A stretch of DNA of 5,551 nucleotides from Oxalobacteraceae bacterium (GTDB lineage: Bacteria > Pseudomonadota > Gammaproteobacteria > Burkholderiales > Burkholderiaceae_D). A program made the position numbers and the translations under genes. Location: the NCBI GenBank assembly GCA_947487325.1, contig CANKWG010000149.1, forward strand, positions 1 to 5,551, read 5' to 3'. Positions 1 through 5,202 of the stretch are shown piece by piece; the first letter of the stretch is position 1; each line of letters opens with the position of its first letter. Under the pieces are notes generated by a model, which saw only the letters and a list, made by a program, of their open reading frames with translations, was not told where the DNA came from and ran no database searches.

Positions 1-1
1 G

Positions 2-613
2 GTGAATTCTGCGCGTGCGCTTGATGATCTTATTACTCACAGGCCGGTCGATATCTTTGTCATCGATCTTAATCTGCCGGGTGAAGATGGTCTGAGTCTT
101 TCCAATCGTTTGCGGCAGACTCTGCCTGAAGCCGGCATCGTGATCATGACGGCGAGAGTGACCCTCAATGACCGCATCGCTGGCTATGGTGTGGGTGGTG
201 CTGATGTTTATTTGACCAAGCCTGTGGTGCCAGATGAACTGGTGATGATACTTCGCAGTCTGGGACGGCGGGTCAAACCTGCGCAGGATGATCGTGCGTT
301 GTCGCTCAGCCTCAGGCAGCGCACCTTGCAGGGGCCTGGCTTGTCTTCCGTGCTGCGCTTGACGATGCGCGAGAAGATATTATTGGTGGCACTCGTTCAG
401 GCGCACGACAATACCTTGGATTCAGCCACCTTGTGTGATGTCTGCACCGGGCAGACTGCTGAGGACATCATCAGCAAGCACGCGCTGGAGGAATTGGTCG
501 CCCGCTTGCGCAAGAAGATTCGCTCGGCACAATCGGACGATGCAGAACCCGCCATCAAATCAGTCTGGGGTGTGGGCTATCAGCTTTGTCTGCCTATCAA
601 TCTGGTTCCGTAA
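2..613 (+). CDS. OmpR/PhoB-type DNA-binding response regulator, 5' partial
   Basis: Two-component response regulator: a receiver domain phosphorylated by a sensor kinase, then a winged-helix DNA-binding domain, acting in the cytoplasm as a transcription factor. The visible 203 residues start inside the receiver. The phospho-acceptor Asp is D22 in VIDLNLPGEDG, the switch Thr is T50 in IMTAR, and the conserved Lys is K73 in LTKP. The acidic pair and first helix, roughly 40-50 residues, lie before the window, so the GTG at base 2 is an internal Val and not a start. From about residue 118 the C-terminal domain follows the OmpR pattern: LTMREKILL, a recognition-helix region ending ELVARLRKKI, and the wing motif VWGVGYQL. 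The wing has Trp189 where Arg is usual in (T/S)VRGVGY. The stop is TAA. No sensor kinase is in the window; it may lie upstream. Target genes are unknown. Family assignment is firm; the specific regulator is not identified. Confidence 0.93.
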   Translation: MNSARALDDLITHRPVDIFVIDLNLPGEDGLSLSNRLRQTLPEAGIVIMTARVTLNDRIAGYGVGGADVYLTKPVVPDELVMILRSLGRRVKPAQDDRALSLSLRQRTLQGPGLSSVLRLTMREKILLVALVQAHDNTLDSATLCDVCTGQTAEDIISKHALEELVARLRKKIRSAQSDDAEPAIKSVWGVGYQLCLPINLVP

Positions 614-709
614 ATTGCGTGTCGCGGCGTCCATAATGACCAATGCGCTGGTCGGCTGCGGCCTGCACAAGTTTTAAGCAGTCATGTCTCATCCGGTAAA
701 GTAACGCTT

Positions 710-734
710 TTTCGGGAAATTAGATTTTCCGAAA
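710..734. promoter_or_regulatory. 25-bp dyad (11-bp arms, 3-bp loop) upstream of the amidohydrolase
   Basis: The arms tttcgggaaat (710-720) and attttccgaaa (724-734) are complementary except for one position, which would be a G-U pair in plus-strand RNA. They are separated by TAG. It lies 97 bp after the response regulator stop and 33 bp before the amidohydrolase ATG. No T-run follows, so it is not a standard intrinsic terminator. It could be an operator for the next gene or a hairpin at the end of the regulator transcript. I see no convincing -35/-10 pair in the 614-766 gap. Confidence 0.45.
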
Positions 735-766
735 TGCTTAACAAGATTTAGTTTTATCGGATAGTT

Positions 767-2452
767 ATGATGAATGTTGATTTGCTGATTCAAAATGCTG
801 CTGTCTACGATGGCAGCGGTGAGGAACCTACCGTTTGTGATGTCGCGGTCAAGGGAGGGATGATCGTCGGTGTCGGCAAGTCGCTTGCTGTTTCGGCAAC
901 CGAAACACTGTCCGCCGATGGGCTTGCGCTCATGCCCGGCATTATCGACAGCCACACCCATTTCGATGCGCAGATTACCTGGGATTCGTTCGTGCGACCT
1001 TCACCGTCCATGGGCGTAACCACGGCGGTGATCGGTAATTGCGGCTTCACCATCGCGCCCTGCAAGCCTGCTGATCGTGATCTTACGATGCGCAACCTGA
1101 CTCAGGTCGAAGGCATGTCGCTCGATGTTCTGCGCAACGGTATCGACTGGGGCTTTGAGACCTTCCCGCAATACCTGGACCTGCTGCGCGAGCGAGGCTG
1201 CGCGGTCAATGTCGCTGCTTTCGTTGGGCACTCGTCGGTTCGCACTTGGGTGATGGGCGATCAGGCAAACAAGCGCGAGGCTACTGAAGACGAGATTACT
1301 CAGATGGCGGCCATTGTGAAAGAAGCGATGGCGGCCGGCGCGATTGGTTTTGCGTCGAGCACCAGTCCGGCGCATAACGGTGAGGGCGGTTTTCCCATGC
1401 CATCCCGTCTGGCCAGTGATCATGAAATGATGTCGCTGATTAAAGCGATGGGTCATCAGGGGCAGGGGATTTACATGGTGACCAAGGGTGGTCAGATGCC
1501 TATCCCTTTCCTCGAAGAGATGGCGGTGGCATCGGGCCGGCCAGTGATGATTGCTGCCTTGCTGCACAACCCCACTAATCCCAATGCCGTATTCAATGAT
1601 CTGAAGGCGATCACCGAGGCCAATACGCGTGGCGTGCCACTGGTCGGCCAAGTGTCCTGCTGTCCATTGACGATGGATTTCACGTTTCACTCGCCCTATC
1701 CGGTGGAAGGTCTCGCCGGTTGGAAGCCAGCGCTCGGTCTTTCGCATGACGCACTCAAAGCCAAATTGGCAGATCCTGCGTTTCGGCAAAGTGTGCGCGA
1801 CGAACTGGCTTCGCCCACGTCGTTCCGCTTGTTTAACAATGAGTGGGACAAGGTACATGTGGTCGAGACCCAGTTGCCGGAGCATGCGCATTTCGAGCAG
1901 CGCAGCGTGGCGGAACTCGCGCGCGAGCAGAACAAAGAGCCGCTTGATGTTGCGCTCGATCTCGCGCTGGCGGAAGATTTGCAGACCGTCTTCACGGCCA
2001 TTTTGTTGAACAGCGATGCCGATGCTGTGGCCGAATTACTGAATCATCCCCACAGTCTGGTTACCCTGAGCGATGCTGGCGCGCACCTGACCTTCTTTAA
2101 TGACGCTGGCTTCGGCTTGCATCTGATGGGGCATTGGGCGCGTGATCTTGGCAAGATGCGTTTGACCGATGCGGTGCATCAGATCACTGCACGACCCGCA
2201 CAGATTCTCGGCTTGCAAAACCGCGGTTTGATACGTGAGGGTTATGCGGCGGATTTGCTGTTGTTCGATCCGGCGACCGTCGGTCGTGGCGTGAAAAAAC
2301 GCGTGTTCGATTTACCCGGCGGCGCTCCCCGGCTTGATACCGATGCGTTGGGTGTGCATGGTGTTTGGGTGAACGGACGGCAGCTGGTGGACAGCAAGGG
2401 CTTGTTGCAGGATGCGCCACTGGCGGGGGAATTGCTGACGGAGTTTCACTGA
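767..2452 (+). CDS. N-acyl-D-amino-acid deacylase-type amidohydrolase
   Basis: Metal-dependent hydrolase of the amidohydrolase superfamily, D-aminoacylase branch, predicted to cleave an amide bond of an N-acylated amino acid or a similar cyclic or acyl amide. The substrate cannot be read from sequence. The 561 residues hold the N-terminal beta-sandwich strand (DLLIQNAAVYDGSG), the metal motif DSHTHFD with H63 and H65, the family signature GNCGFTIAP with C92 (a metal ligand in D-aminoacylases), SDAGAH with D436 near the end of the barrel, and the closing sandwich segment GLIREGYAADLLLFDPATV. Length is typical of the ~560-580-residue subgroup. The THMR and SH.K histidines of characterised D-aminoacylases are not seen at their expected places, which read YMVTKGG and IAALLH. 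No signal peptide is visible, so it is probably cytoplasmic. The start is ATG 767 or the adjacent ATG 770; an in-frame TAG at 749-751 rules out anything further upstream, and the Shine-Dalgarno site is weak (GGA at 759-761). It may be transcribed alone. Confidence 0.87.
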   Translation: MMNVDLLIQNAAVYDGSGEEPTVCDVAVKGGMIVGVGKSLAVSATETLSADGLALMPGIIDSHTHFDAQITWDSFVRPSPSMGVTTAVIGNCGFTIAPCKPADRDLTMRNLTQVEGMSLDVLRNGIDWGFETFPQYLDLLRERGCAVNVAAFVGHSSVRTWVMGDQANKREATEDEITQMAAIVKEAMAAGAIGFASSTSPAHNGEGGFPMPSRLASDHEMMSLIKAMGHQGQGIYMVTKGGQMPIPFLEEMAVASGRPVMIAALLHNPTNPNAVFNDLKAITEANTRGVPLVGQVSCCPLTMDFTFHSPYPVEGLAGWKPALGLSHDALKAKLADPAFRQSVRDELASPTSFRLFNNEWDKVHVVETQLPEHAHFEQRSVAELAREQNKEPLDVALDLALAEDLQTVFTAILLNSDADAVAELLNHPHSLVTLSDAGAHLTFFNDAGFGLHLMGHWARDLGKMRLTDAVHQITARPAQILGLQNRGLIREGYAADLLLFDPATVGRGVKKRVFDLPGGAPRLDTDALGVHGVWVNGRQLVDSKGLLQDAPLAGELLTEFH

Positions 2453-2461
2453 TCTGTTGCT

Positions 2462-2526
2462 GATCCAGTTTTAAGATCCAGCTTCAAGGTCCAGTCCCAA
2501 GGCCTAGTTTCGAGGTCCATTTGCGC
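2462..2526. repeat. Five degenerate 13-bp tandem units
   Basis: Head-to-tail units start at 2462, 2475, 2488, 2501 and 2514: gatccagttttaa, gatccagcttcaa, ggtccagtcccaa, ggcctagtttcga, ggtccatttgcgc. Against a consensus ggtccagtttcaa they match at 11, 11, 11, 10 and 9 of 13 positions, so the array decays towards its right end. It begins 9 bp after the amidohydrolase stop codon and is non-coding. Function is unknown; replication slippage is the simplest origin. Confidence 0.65.
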
Positions 2527-2543
2527 GAGCCCGTTGGAATGAC

Positions 2544-2592
2544 TTCCGGAAAACCGGAACACAGGCAGGCCCGGTTGGGCCGGAATTCTGGC
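2544..2592. repeat. Cluster of three small inverted repeats before rutE
   Basis: Three dyads lie side by side. The first is ttccgg-aaaa-ccggaa (2544-2559), with perfect 6-bp arms. The second is ggccc-ggtt-gggcc (2568-2581), with perfect 5-bp arms. The third is gccggaattctggc (2579-2592), a 14-bp near-palindrome centred on GAATTC. The second and third overlap by 3 bp. None is followed directly by a T-run; the first T-rich stretch is at about 2625-2633. They could form RNA hairpins in the leader of the next gene or serve as protein sites, but nothing shows which. Confidence 0.4.
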
Positions 2593-2633
2593 GGCTTATG
2601 GTTTGCAGGCGTTACACTGTTCCCTTCTTTTTT

Positions 2634-2637
2634 GGAG
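2634..2637 (+). promoter_or_regulatory. Shine-Dalgarno site that fixes the rutE start
   Basis: GGAG at 2634-2637 lies 5 nt before ATG 2643. It rules in that ATG and argues against the first ATG of the frame at 2598, whose 15 extra residues have no family counterpart. Confidence 0.8.
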
Positions 2638-2642
2638 ATTCC

Positions 2643-3242
2643 ATGCACACCGTGATCGATAGCACTGCCGTCAGTACCTTGTTCACTGAAGCCCGCAGCC
2701 AAAACGGCTGGACCGATAGGCCCGTTAGCGATCAACAGCTCCACGATCTCTATGAGTTAATGAAATTTTGCCCAACCTCGGCCAATAGTCAGCCGGCCCG
2801 CTTGGTATTTTTGCGCACTGCTGAAGCCAAAGAGCGTCTGCGGCCAGCGCTCTCGCCGGGTAATGTGGACAAGACTATGAGTGCCCCAGTAGTCGCCATC
2901 ATTGCGCATGACACGGATTTTCATACCCTGCTGCACAAGACATTTCCTCACAACCCAGATTTCGCCAAGATGTTTACCGGCGACGAAAAACGCGCAGCGC
3001 GTGATAGCTTCGCTTTTCGCAATGGCTCGCTGCAGGGCGCTTATTTGATCATGGCAGCGCGCGCGATCGGACTCGATTGCGGCCCCATGTCGGGATTCGA
3101 CAATGCGCTTGTCGACAAGACCTTCTTTGGCAGCGGCAGCGTGAAATCGAATTTTCTGTGTTCGCTGGGCTATGGCGATCCATCGAAGGTGATGGATCGC
3201 TTGCCGCGGCTGACATTCGGTGAAGTCTGTCAGCTGCTGTGA
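2643..3242 (+). CDS. rutE: Malonic semialdehyde reductase / nitroreductase family protein (RutE-like)
   Basis: FMN-dependent oxidoreductase of the nitroreductase fold, RutE branch. In E. coli, RutE works in uracil degradation, where malonic semialdehyde is reduced to 3-hydroxypropionate. From memory the 199-residue product follows E. coli RutE (196 aa) almost end to end: STLFTEARSQNGW near residue 11, LMKFCPTSANSQPAR (39-53) for the flavin-binding region, KERLRPALSPGN (63-74), FRNGSLQGAYL (125-135), GLDCGPMSGFD (143-153), and the C-terminal LGYGD and RLPRLTF. The protein is cytoplasmic, probably a homodimer, with no signal peptide. The ATG at 2643 is chosen because GGAG precedes it and because it matches the family's N-terminus. 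No other rut genes (rutA-D, F, G) lie in the window, so the physiological substrate here is open; a general enal or semialdehyde reductase role is possible. It converges on the terB-like gene with a 3-bp gap. Confidence 0.9.
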   Translation: MHTVIDSTAVSTLFTEARSQNGWTDRPVSDQQLHDLYELMKFCPTSANSQPARLVFLRTAEAKERLRPALSPGNVDKTMSAPVVAIIAHDTDFHTLLHKTFPHNPDFAKMFTGDEKRAARDSFAFRNGSLQGAYLIMAARAIGLDCGPMSGFDNALVDKTFFGSGSVKSNFLCSLGYGDPSKVMDRLPRLTFGEVCQLL

Positions 3243-3245
3243 GGT

Positions 3246-3659
3246 TTATCCGAGTATTTTTCGGTTGTTCTTGACAGAGATGCCGAGCGCATAAGGCTGC
3301 AGGGTCGCTTCGCTGACCCCGTAAGCCGTCATGAAACGATTCAGCAGTGCCTGTTCCTGGGGCGCTGCCACACCATCCGAGAGCAGCGAGTCATACAGGT
3401 TGAGCAAGACGCAAAGCTTCTGATCTTCATTCAGCAAAGCCGCTGACTCAGCCAGAAACGCATCGACATCTTTGGATTTTGCGTATTTGCCTGCGTCGTC
3501 GAACAAGGCCCTGTCGTTGCCCAGCGCCTGCAGGACTTGTCCGATTTCTTCTGCCTCGACCTCGCCATCGGCATGAATCATGTGTAGCAAGCCCACTGCA
3601 AGAACCAGTTTTGGTGTCAGCGCGGGTGCCGCGCCTTTGAACATATCAAACAATCCCAT
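3246..3659 (-). CDS. TerB-domain protein (tellurite resistance TerB family)
   Basis: Small all-helical cytoplasmic protein of 137 residues resembling the TerB superfamily. The family name comes from tellurite-resistance operons, but stand-alone members are common and mostly uncharacterised. The match rests on two acidic segments in TerB arrangement, HADGEVEAEEIG (29-40) and LSDGVAAPQEQALLNRFMTAYGV (93-115), probable metal-binding turns, separated by a helical stretch. No other ter genes are near. The start ATG (complement of 3657-3659) has a strong Shine-Dalgarno AAGGGAG (complement of 3667-3673) 7 nt upstream. The stop is TAA at 3246-3248, so its 3' end nearly abuts rutE and no terminator dyad fits between them; the two transcripts would overlap. 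A possible promoter lies at 3742-3766. Confidence 0.8.
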   Translation of the reverse strand: MGLFDMFKGAAPALTPKLVLAVGLLHMIHADGEVEAEEIGQVLQALGNDRALFDDAGKYAKSKDVDAFLAESAALLNEDQKLCVLLNLYDSLLSDGVAAPQEQALLNRFMTAYGVSEATLQPYALGISVKNNRKILG

Positions 3660-3741
3660 CGATAAACTCCCTTAATTAGTTTGTGATCGAATGCCGCAAC
3701 GGCCTCGGCCGGCTGAGCGTACAGGCTCGAAATTGCCAAAT

Positions 3742-3766
3742 AATATAGAAGCCCTCCGTGCCACCC
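3742..3766 (-). promoter_or_regulatory. Possible terB promoter or regulatory motif
   Basis: Read on the minus strand, GGGTGGCACGG (3756-3766) is followed after 8 bp by TATATT (3742-3747), a -10-like hexamer about 85 bp before the terB ATG. The same 11-mer with the same 8-bp spacing to a -10-like hexamer precedes the antitoxin-like gene at 4803-4827. The -35 hexamer at 17 bp spacing is poor (ttccgg). This is a weak prediction based on the shared arrangement. Confidence 0.25.
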
Positions 3767-3840
3767 GGAATGGTAGCGCATTTGTTGACTGATCCGGTCG
3801 ACCGCACCCCATTTTTTCAGCCGGTAATTTTTAACAAAGT

Positions 3841-3869
3841 ACAATTTAAATGGCTTATGATTAAATTGT
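3841..3869. promoter_or_regulatory. Perfect 9-bp inverted repeat at the hipA-remnant junction (candidate operator)
   Basis: The arms ACAATTTAA (3841-3849) and TTAAATTGT (3861-3869) are exact reverse complements, separated by 11 bp. The spacing, 20 bp centre to centre, or about two helical turns, is what a dimeric DNA-binding protein would use. Two -10-like hexamers lie in it: TACAAT (3840-3845) and TATGAT (3856-3861). The site is AT-rich unlike its surroundings, and HipA-type coding sequence begins directly after it. It could be an operator, a relic of a hipB-hipA control region, or an end of the deletion or insertion that cut the gene. Confidence 0.45.
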
Positions 3870-3875
3870 GGTCTG

Positions 3876-4646
3876 TTGCTCTTGGGAGGTTCGCCACAAG
3901 GTGCGCGGCCCAAAGCACTGGTTTATTACGATCCAGTCTCGGGCGGTATGAGAATGCAGGCTTTGGAGAACGAAGAACCTTGGCTGGTGAAGTTTCCCGC
4001 GAATGGAGAGCATAAAGACGCTTGCGCACTTGAGTACGCCTATTCGCAGCTCGCTGTTGCGTGTGGGCTGGAGATGCCTCAAACCCGTTACTTTGATCTG
4101 GATAGCCGACACGCTGCTTTCGGTATTCAACGTTTTGATCGTCTAGATCGCATGCGTGTGCCCATGAATACGTTGGCCGGTTTTTTGCATGCTGATTTTC
4201 GTATCCCCTCGGTCGATTACACGACGTTTCTGCGCGCCACGCGCGCTATTACGCATGACGAGCGCGAAGTGGCCAAGGCATTCCGGCGTGTCGTGTTTAA
4301 CGTTGCATTTAACAATCGCGATGATCACGTTAAAAACTTTGCGTACTGTCTTGATAAGCAGCGTCAATGGAAACTTGCGCCGGCCTATGACTTGACCTTC
4401 AATGAAGGGCCGGGAGGAGAGCATCAAATGGATGTGTGCGGCGAAGCACGTGCCCCGGGACGTACTGAGCTACTGCGGCTGGCTGATGAGGCGGCGGTAC
4501 CTGTTGCGGAAGCTCGTGGCGTTATCGATTTGATTGCTAGCGTTGCTTCGAATTTAAATGTGAGGCTGGCAGATCATCCGATTCGCAAGTTGCGTCAGCG
4601 TGAGGTCGTCAGCGTGGTTGAGGCTAATTTAGCCAGGTTAGTTTGA
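3876..4646 (+). pseudogene. HipA-family Ser/Thr kinase toxin, N-terminally truncated remnant
   Basis: HipA toxins are Ser/Thr kinases; E. coli HipA phosphorylates glutamyl-tRNA synthetase and is held by HipB. Full proteins are usually about 400-440 residues. Here only about 256 are present, beginning right at the nucleotide-loop segment GGSPQGARPKALV (4-16), so about 150 N-terminal residues are absent. The kinase core looks intact: ATP-site Lys K39 in WLVKFP, IQRFDRL (84-90), and the catalytic segment NNRDDHVKNF (146-155), whose D149, H151 and N154 match E. coli D309, H311 and N314. The metal-binding Asp is D172 in LAPAYDL. The frame is closed upstream by TGA at 3858-3860. The only early starts are TTG 3876, TTG 3882 and ATG 3948, none with a good Shine-Dalgarno. 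No hipB-like gene is seen. I call it a remnant; a shortened expressed protein is possible. HipT of HipBST systems is also short but keeps more N-terminal sequence. Confidence 0.8.
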
Positions 4647-4686
4647 GTAGTTTTAGATTAAACACAATCCCGAGCGAATCCGGGAC

Positions 4687-4775
4687 GATAGCCAGCGCTG
4701 ACCGTCGCCCACTTCAACCAGCGGCGATACCGCCATACCTGCAAGCTGGAAGATGATGAGATCTCTTTTCGTCGG
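4687..4775. repeat. 89-bp direct repeat, copy 1
   Basis: This block matches 5105-5193 at 78 of 89 positions with no gaps, offset exactly 418 bp. The best-conserved parts are gctgaccgtc, cccacttcaacc, taccgccatacctgcaa and ctggaagatgatga. Near its right end is a stem gatgaga-tctct-tttcgtc (4755-4773) that closes in plus-strand RNA with two G-U pairs. It lies 41 bp after the hipA remnant and 83 bp before the antitoxin-like gene. Neither strand shows substitution patterns expected of coding sequence. I do not recognise the repeat family. Confidence 0.85.
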
Positions 4776-4798
4776 TGGAGCCATTGAATGGGTTCGAC

Positions 4799-4827
4799 TT
4801 GGGGGTGGCACGGTAAGCCTTTATTCT
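4799..4827 (+). promoter_or_regulatory. Possible promoter of the antitoxin-like gene
   Basis: TTGGGG (4799-4804) and TATTCT (4822-4827) are 17 bp apart, about 30 bp before the ATG at 4858. Both hexamers are imperfect. The motif GGGTGGCACGG (4803-4813) sits in the spacer and also occurs upstream of terB at the same distance from a -10-like hexamer. Confidence 0.3.
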
Positions 4828-4857
4828 TGTACCATGCAGTTTTACTGAGGAGTCAAT

Positions 4858-5085
4858 ATGCTCACTACAGCCGAAAAACTTTGGGAAGTCACGCGGTCCC
4901 TGCCAGAGCCCCTGCTGAACGAAGTGCTCGATTTTGCCGAGTTTTTGCGAGCCAAGCGCGGTGTTCCCGCTAATGCTGAATCATCCCTCCACCTGTCTTC
5001 TCTGTGTGGGGGCTTGGAGTCTTCGGATGCATTTAAGGCCGATCCATTGACCATTCAGCGGCAGATGCGCGATGAATGGCATTAA
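4858..5085 (+). CDS. DUF2281 / VapB-like antitoxin family protein, orphan
   Basis: Small protein of 75 residues resembling DUF2281 proteins and related VapB-type antitoxins. Residues 5-34 (AEKLWEVTRSLPEPLLNEVLDFAEFLRAKR) carry the family hallmark: a helix, LPE, then EVLDFAEFL. A variable middle leads to a C-terminal segment, DPLTIQRQMRDEWH (62-75), of the kind antitoxins use to bind their toxin. Such genes are normally followed within a few bases by a PIN-domain or RelE-type toxin. Here the next 117 bp hold only repeat copy 2 and then the unrelated Prs-like gene, so no partner is present. The start is firm: GAGGAG (4847-4852) lies 5 nt before the ATG. The gene is bracketed by the two 89-bp repeats. 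It is probably a free-standing antitoxin or a relic of a lost pair. DNA binding is inferred from the family, not visible as a clear helix-turn-helix. Confidence 0.75.
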   Translation: MLTTAEKLWEVTRSLPEPLLNEVLDFAEFLRAKRGVPANAESSLHLSSLCGGLESSDAFKADPLTIQRQMRDEWH

Positions 5086-5104
5086 ATCGGCGACGCTGGA
5101 CAAA

Positions 5105-5193
5105 GCTAGCCAAAGCTGACCGTCACCCACTTCAACCTTCCGCAATACCGCCATACCTGCAACCTGGAAGATGATGAAATCTCTTTTCATCGG
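5105..5193. repeat. 89-bp direct repeat, copy 2
   Basis: This is the partner of the block at 4687-4775, with 11 mismatches and no gaps. It starts 19 bp after the antitoxin-like stop codon and ends 9 bp before the Prs-like ATG, so it probably lies in that gene's leader. Its right end carries a perfect stem gatgaaa-tctct-tttcatc (5173-5191). A plus-strand frame is open from the TAG at 5107-5109 into the Prs-like gene, but it has no ATG before 5203. Confidence 0.85.
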
Positions 5194-5202
5194 ACACCTT
5201 GC

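Noticed and set aside
710..734. Intrinsic terminator of the response regulator
   Set aside because: The stem is good but is followed by tgcttaac, with no U-tract on either strand adjacent to it.
1001..1891. 296-codon open frame on the minus strand
   Set aside because: It lies wholly inside the well-supported amidohydrolase gene on the plus strand, and its product resembles no family I know; it is a shadow frame.
3243..3245. Bidirectional terminator between rutE and terB
   Set aside because: Only 3 bp separate the stop codons and I see no dyad with flanking T/A runs across the junction.
3756..3766. Sigma-54 promoter (TGGCACG as the -24 element)
   Set aside because: The -12 GC doublet is not at the required distance in this copy or in the copy at 4803-4813; in this one GC falls 2 bp too close.
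3758..4015. Plus-strand frame across the hipA-remnant junction as the missing N-terminus
   Set aside because: Its product shows no HipA N-terminal or helix-turn-helix features and runs out of frame with the kinase core.
3861..4646. HipT of a three-gene HipBST system
   Set aside because: No HipS or HipB gene lies upstream, and the fragment starts at the nucleotide loop, shorter than HipT.
4687..4775. Repeat block as protein-coding (open on both strands)
   Set aside because: The reading frames are open in both copies, but most differences between copies change the amino acid on either strand and no start and Shine-Dalgarno pair fits.
4687..5193. Integron attC sites flanking a gene cassette
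   Set aside because: The layout of one small gene between repeats fits, but I find no paired RYYYAAC / GTTRRRY core sites and no long imperfect inverted symmetry in either copy, so attC is not supported.
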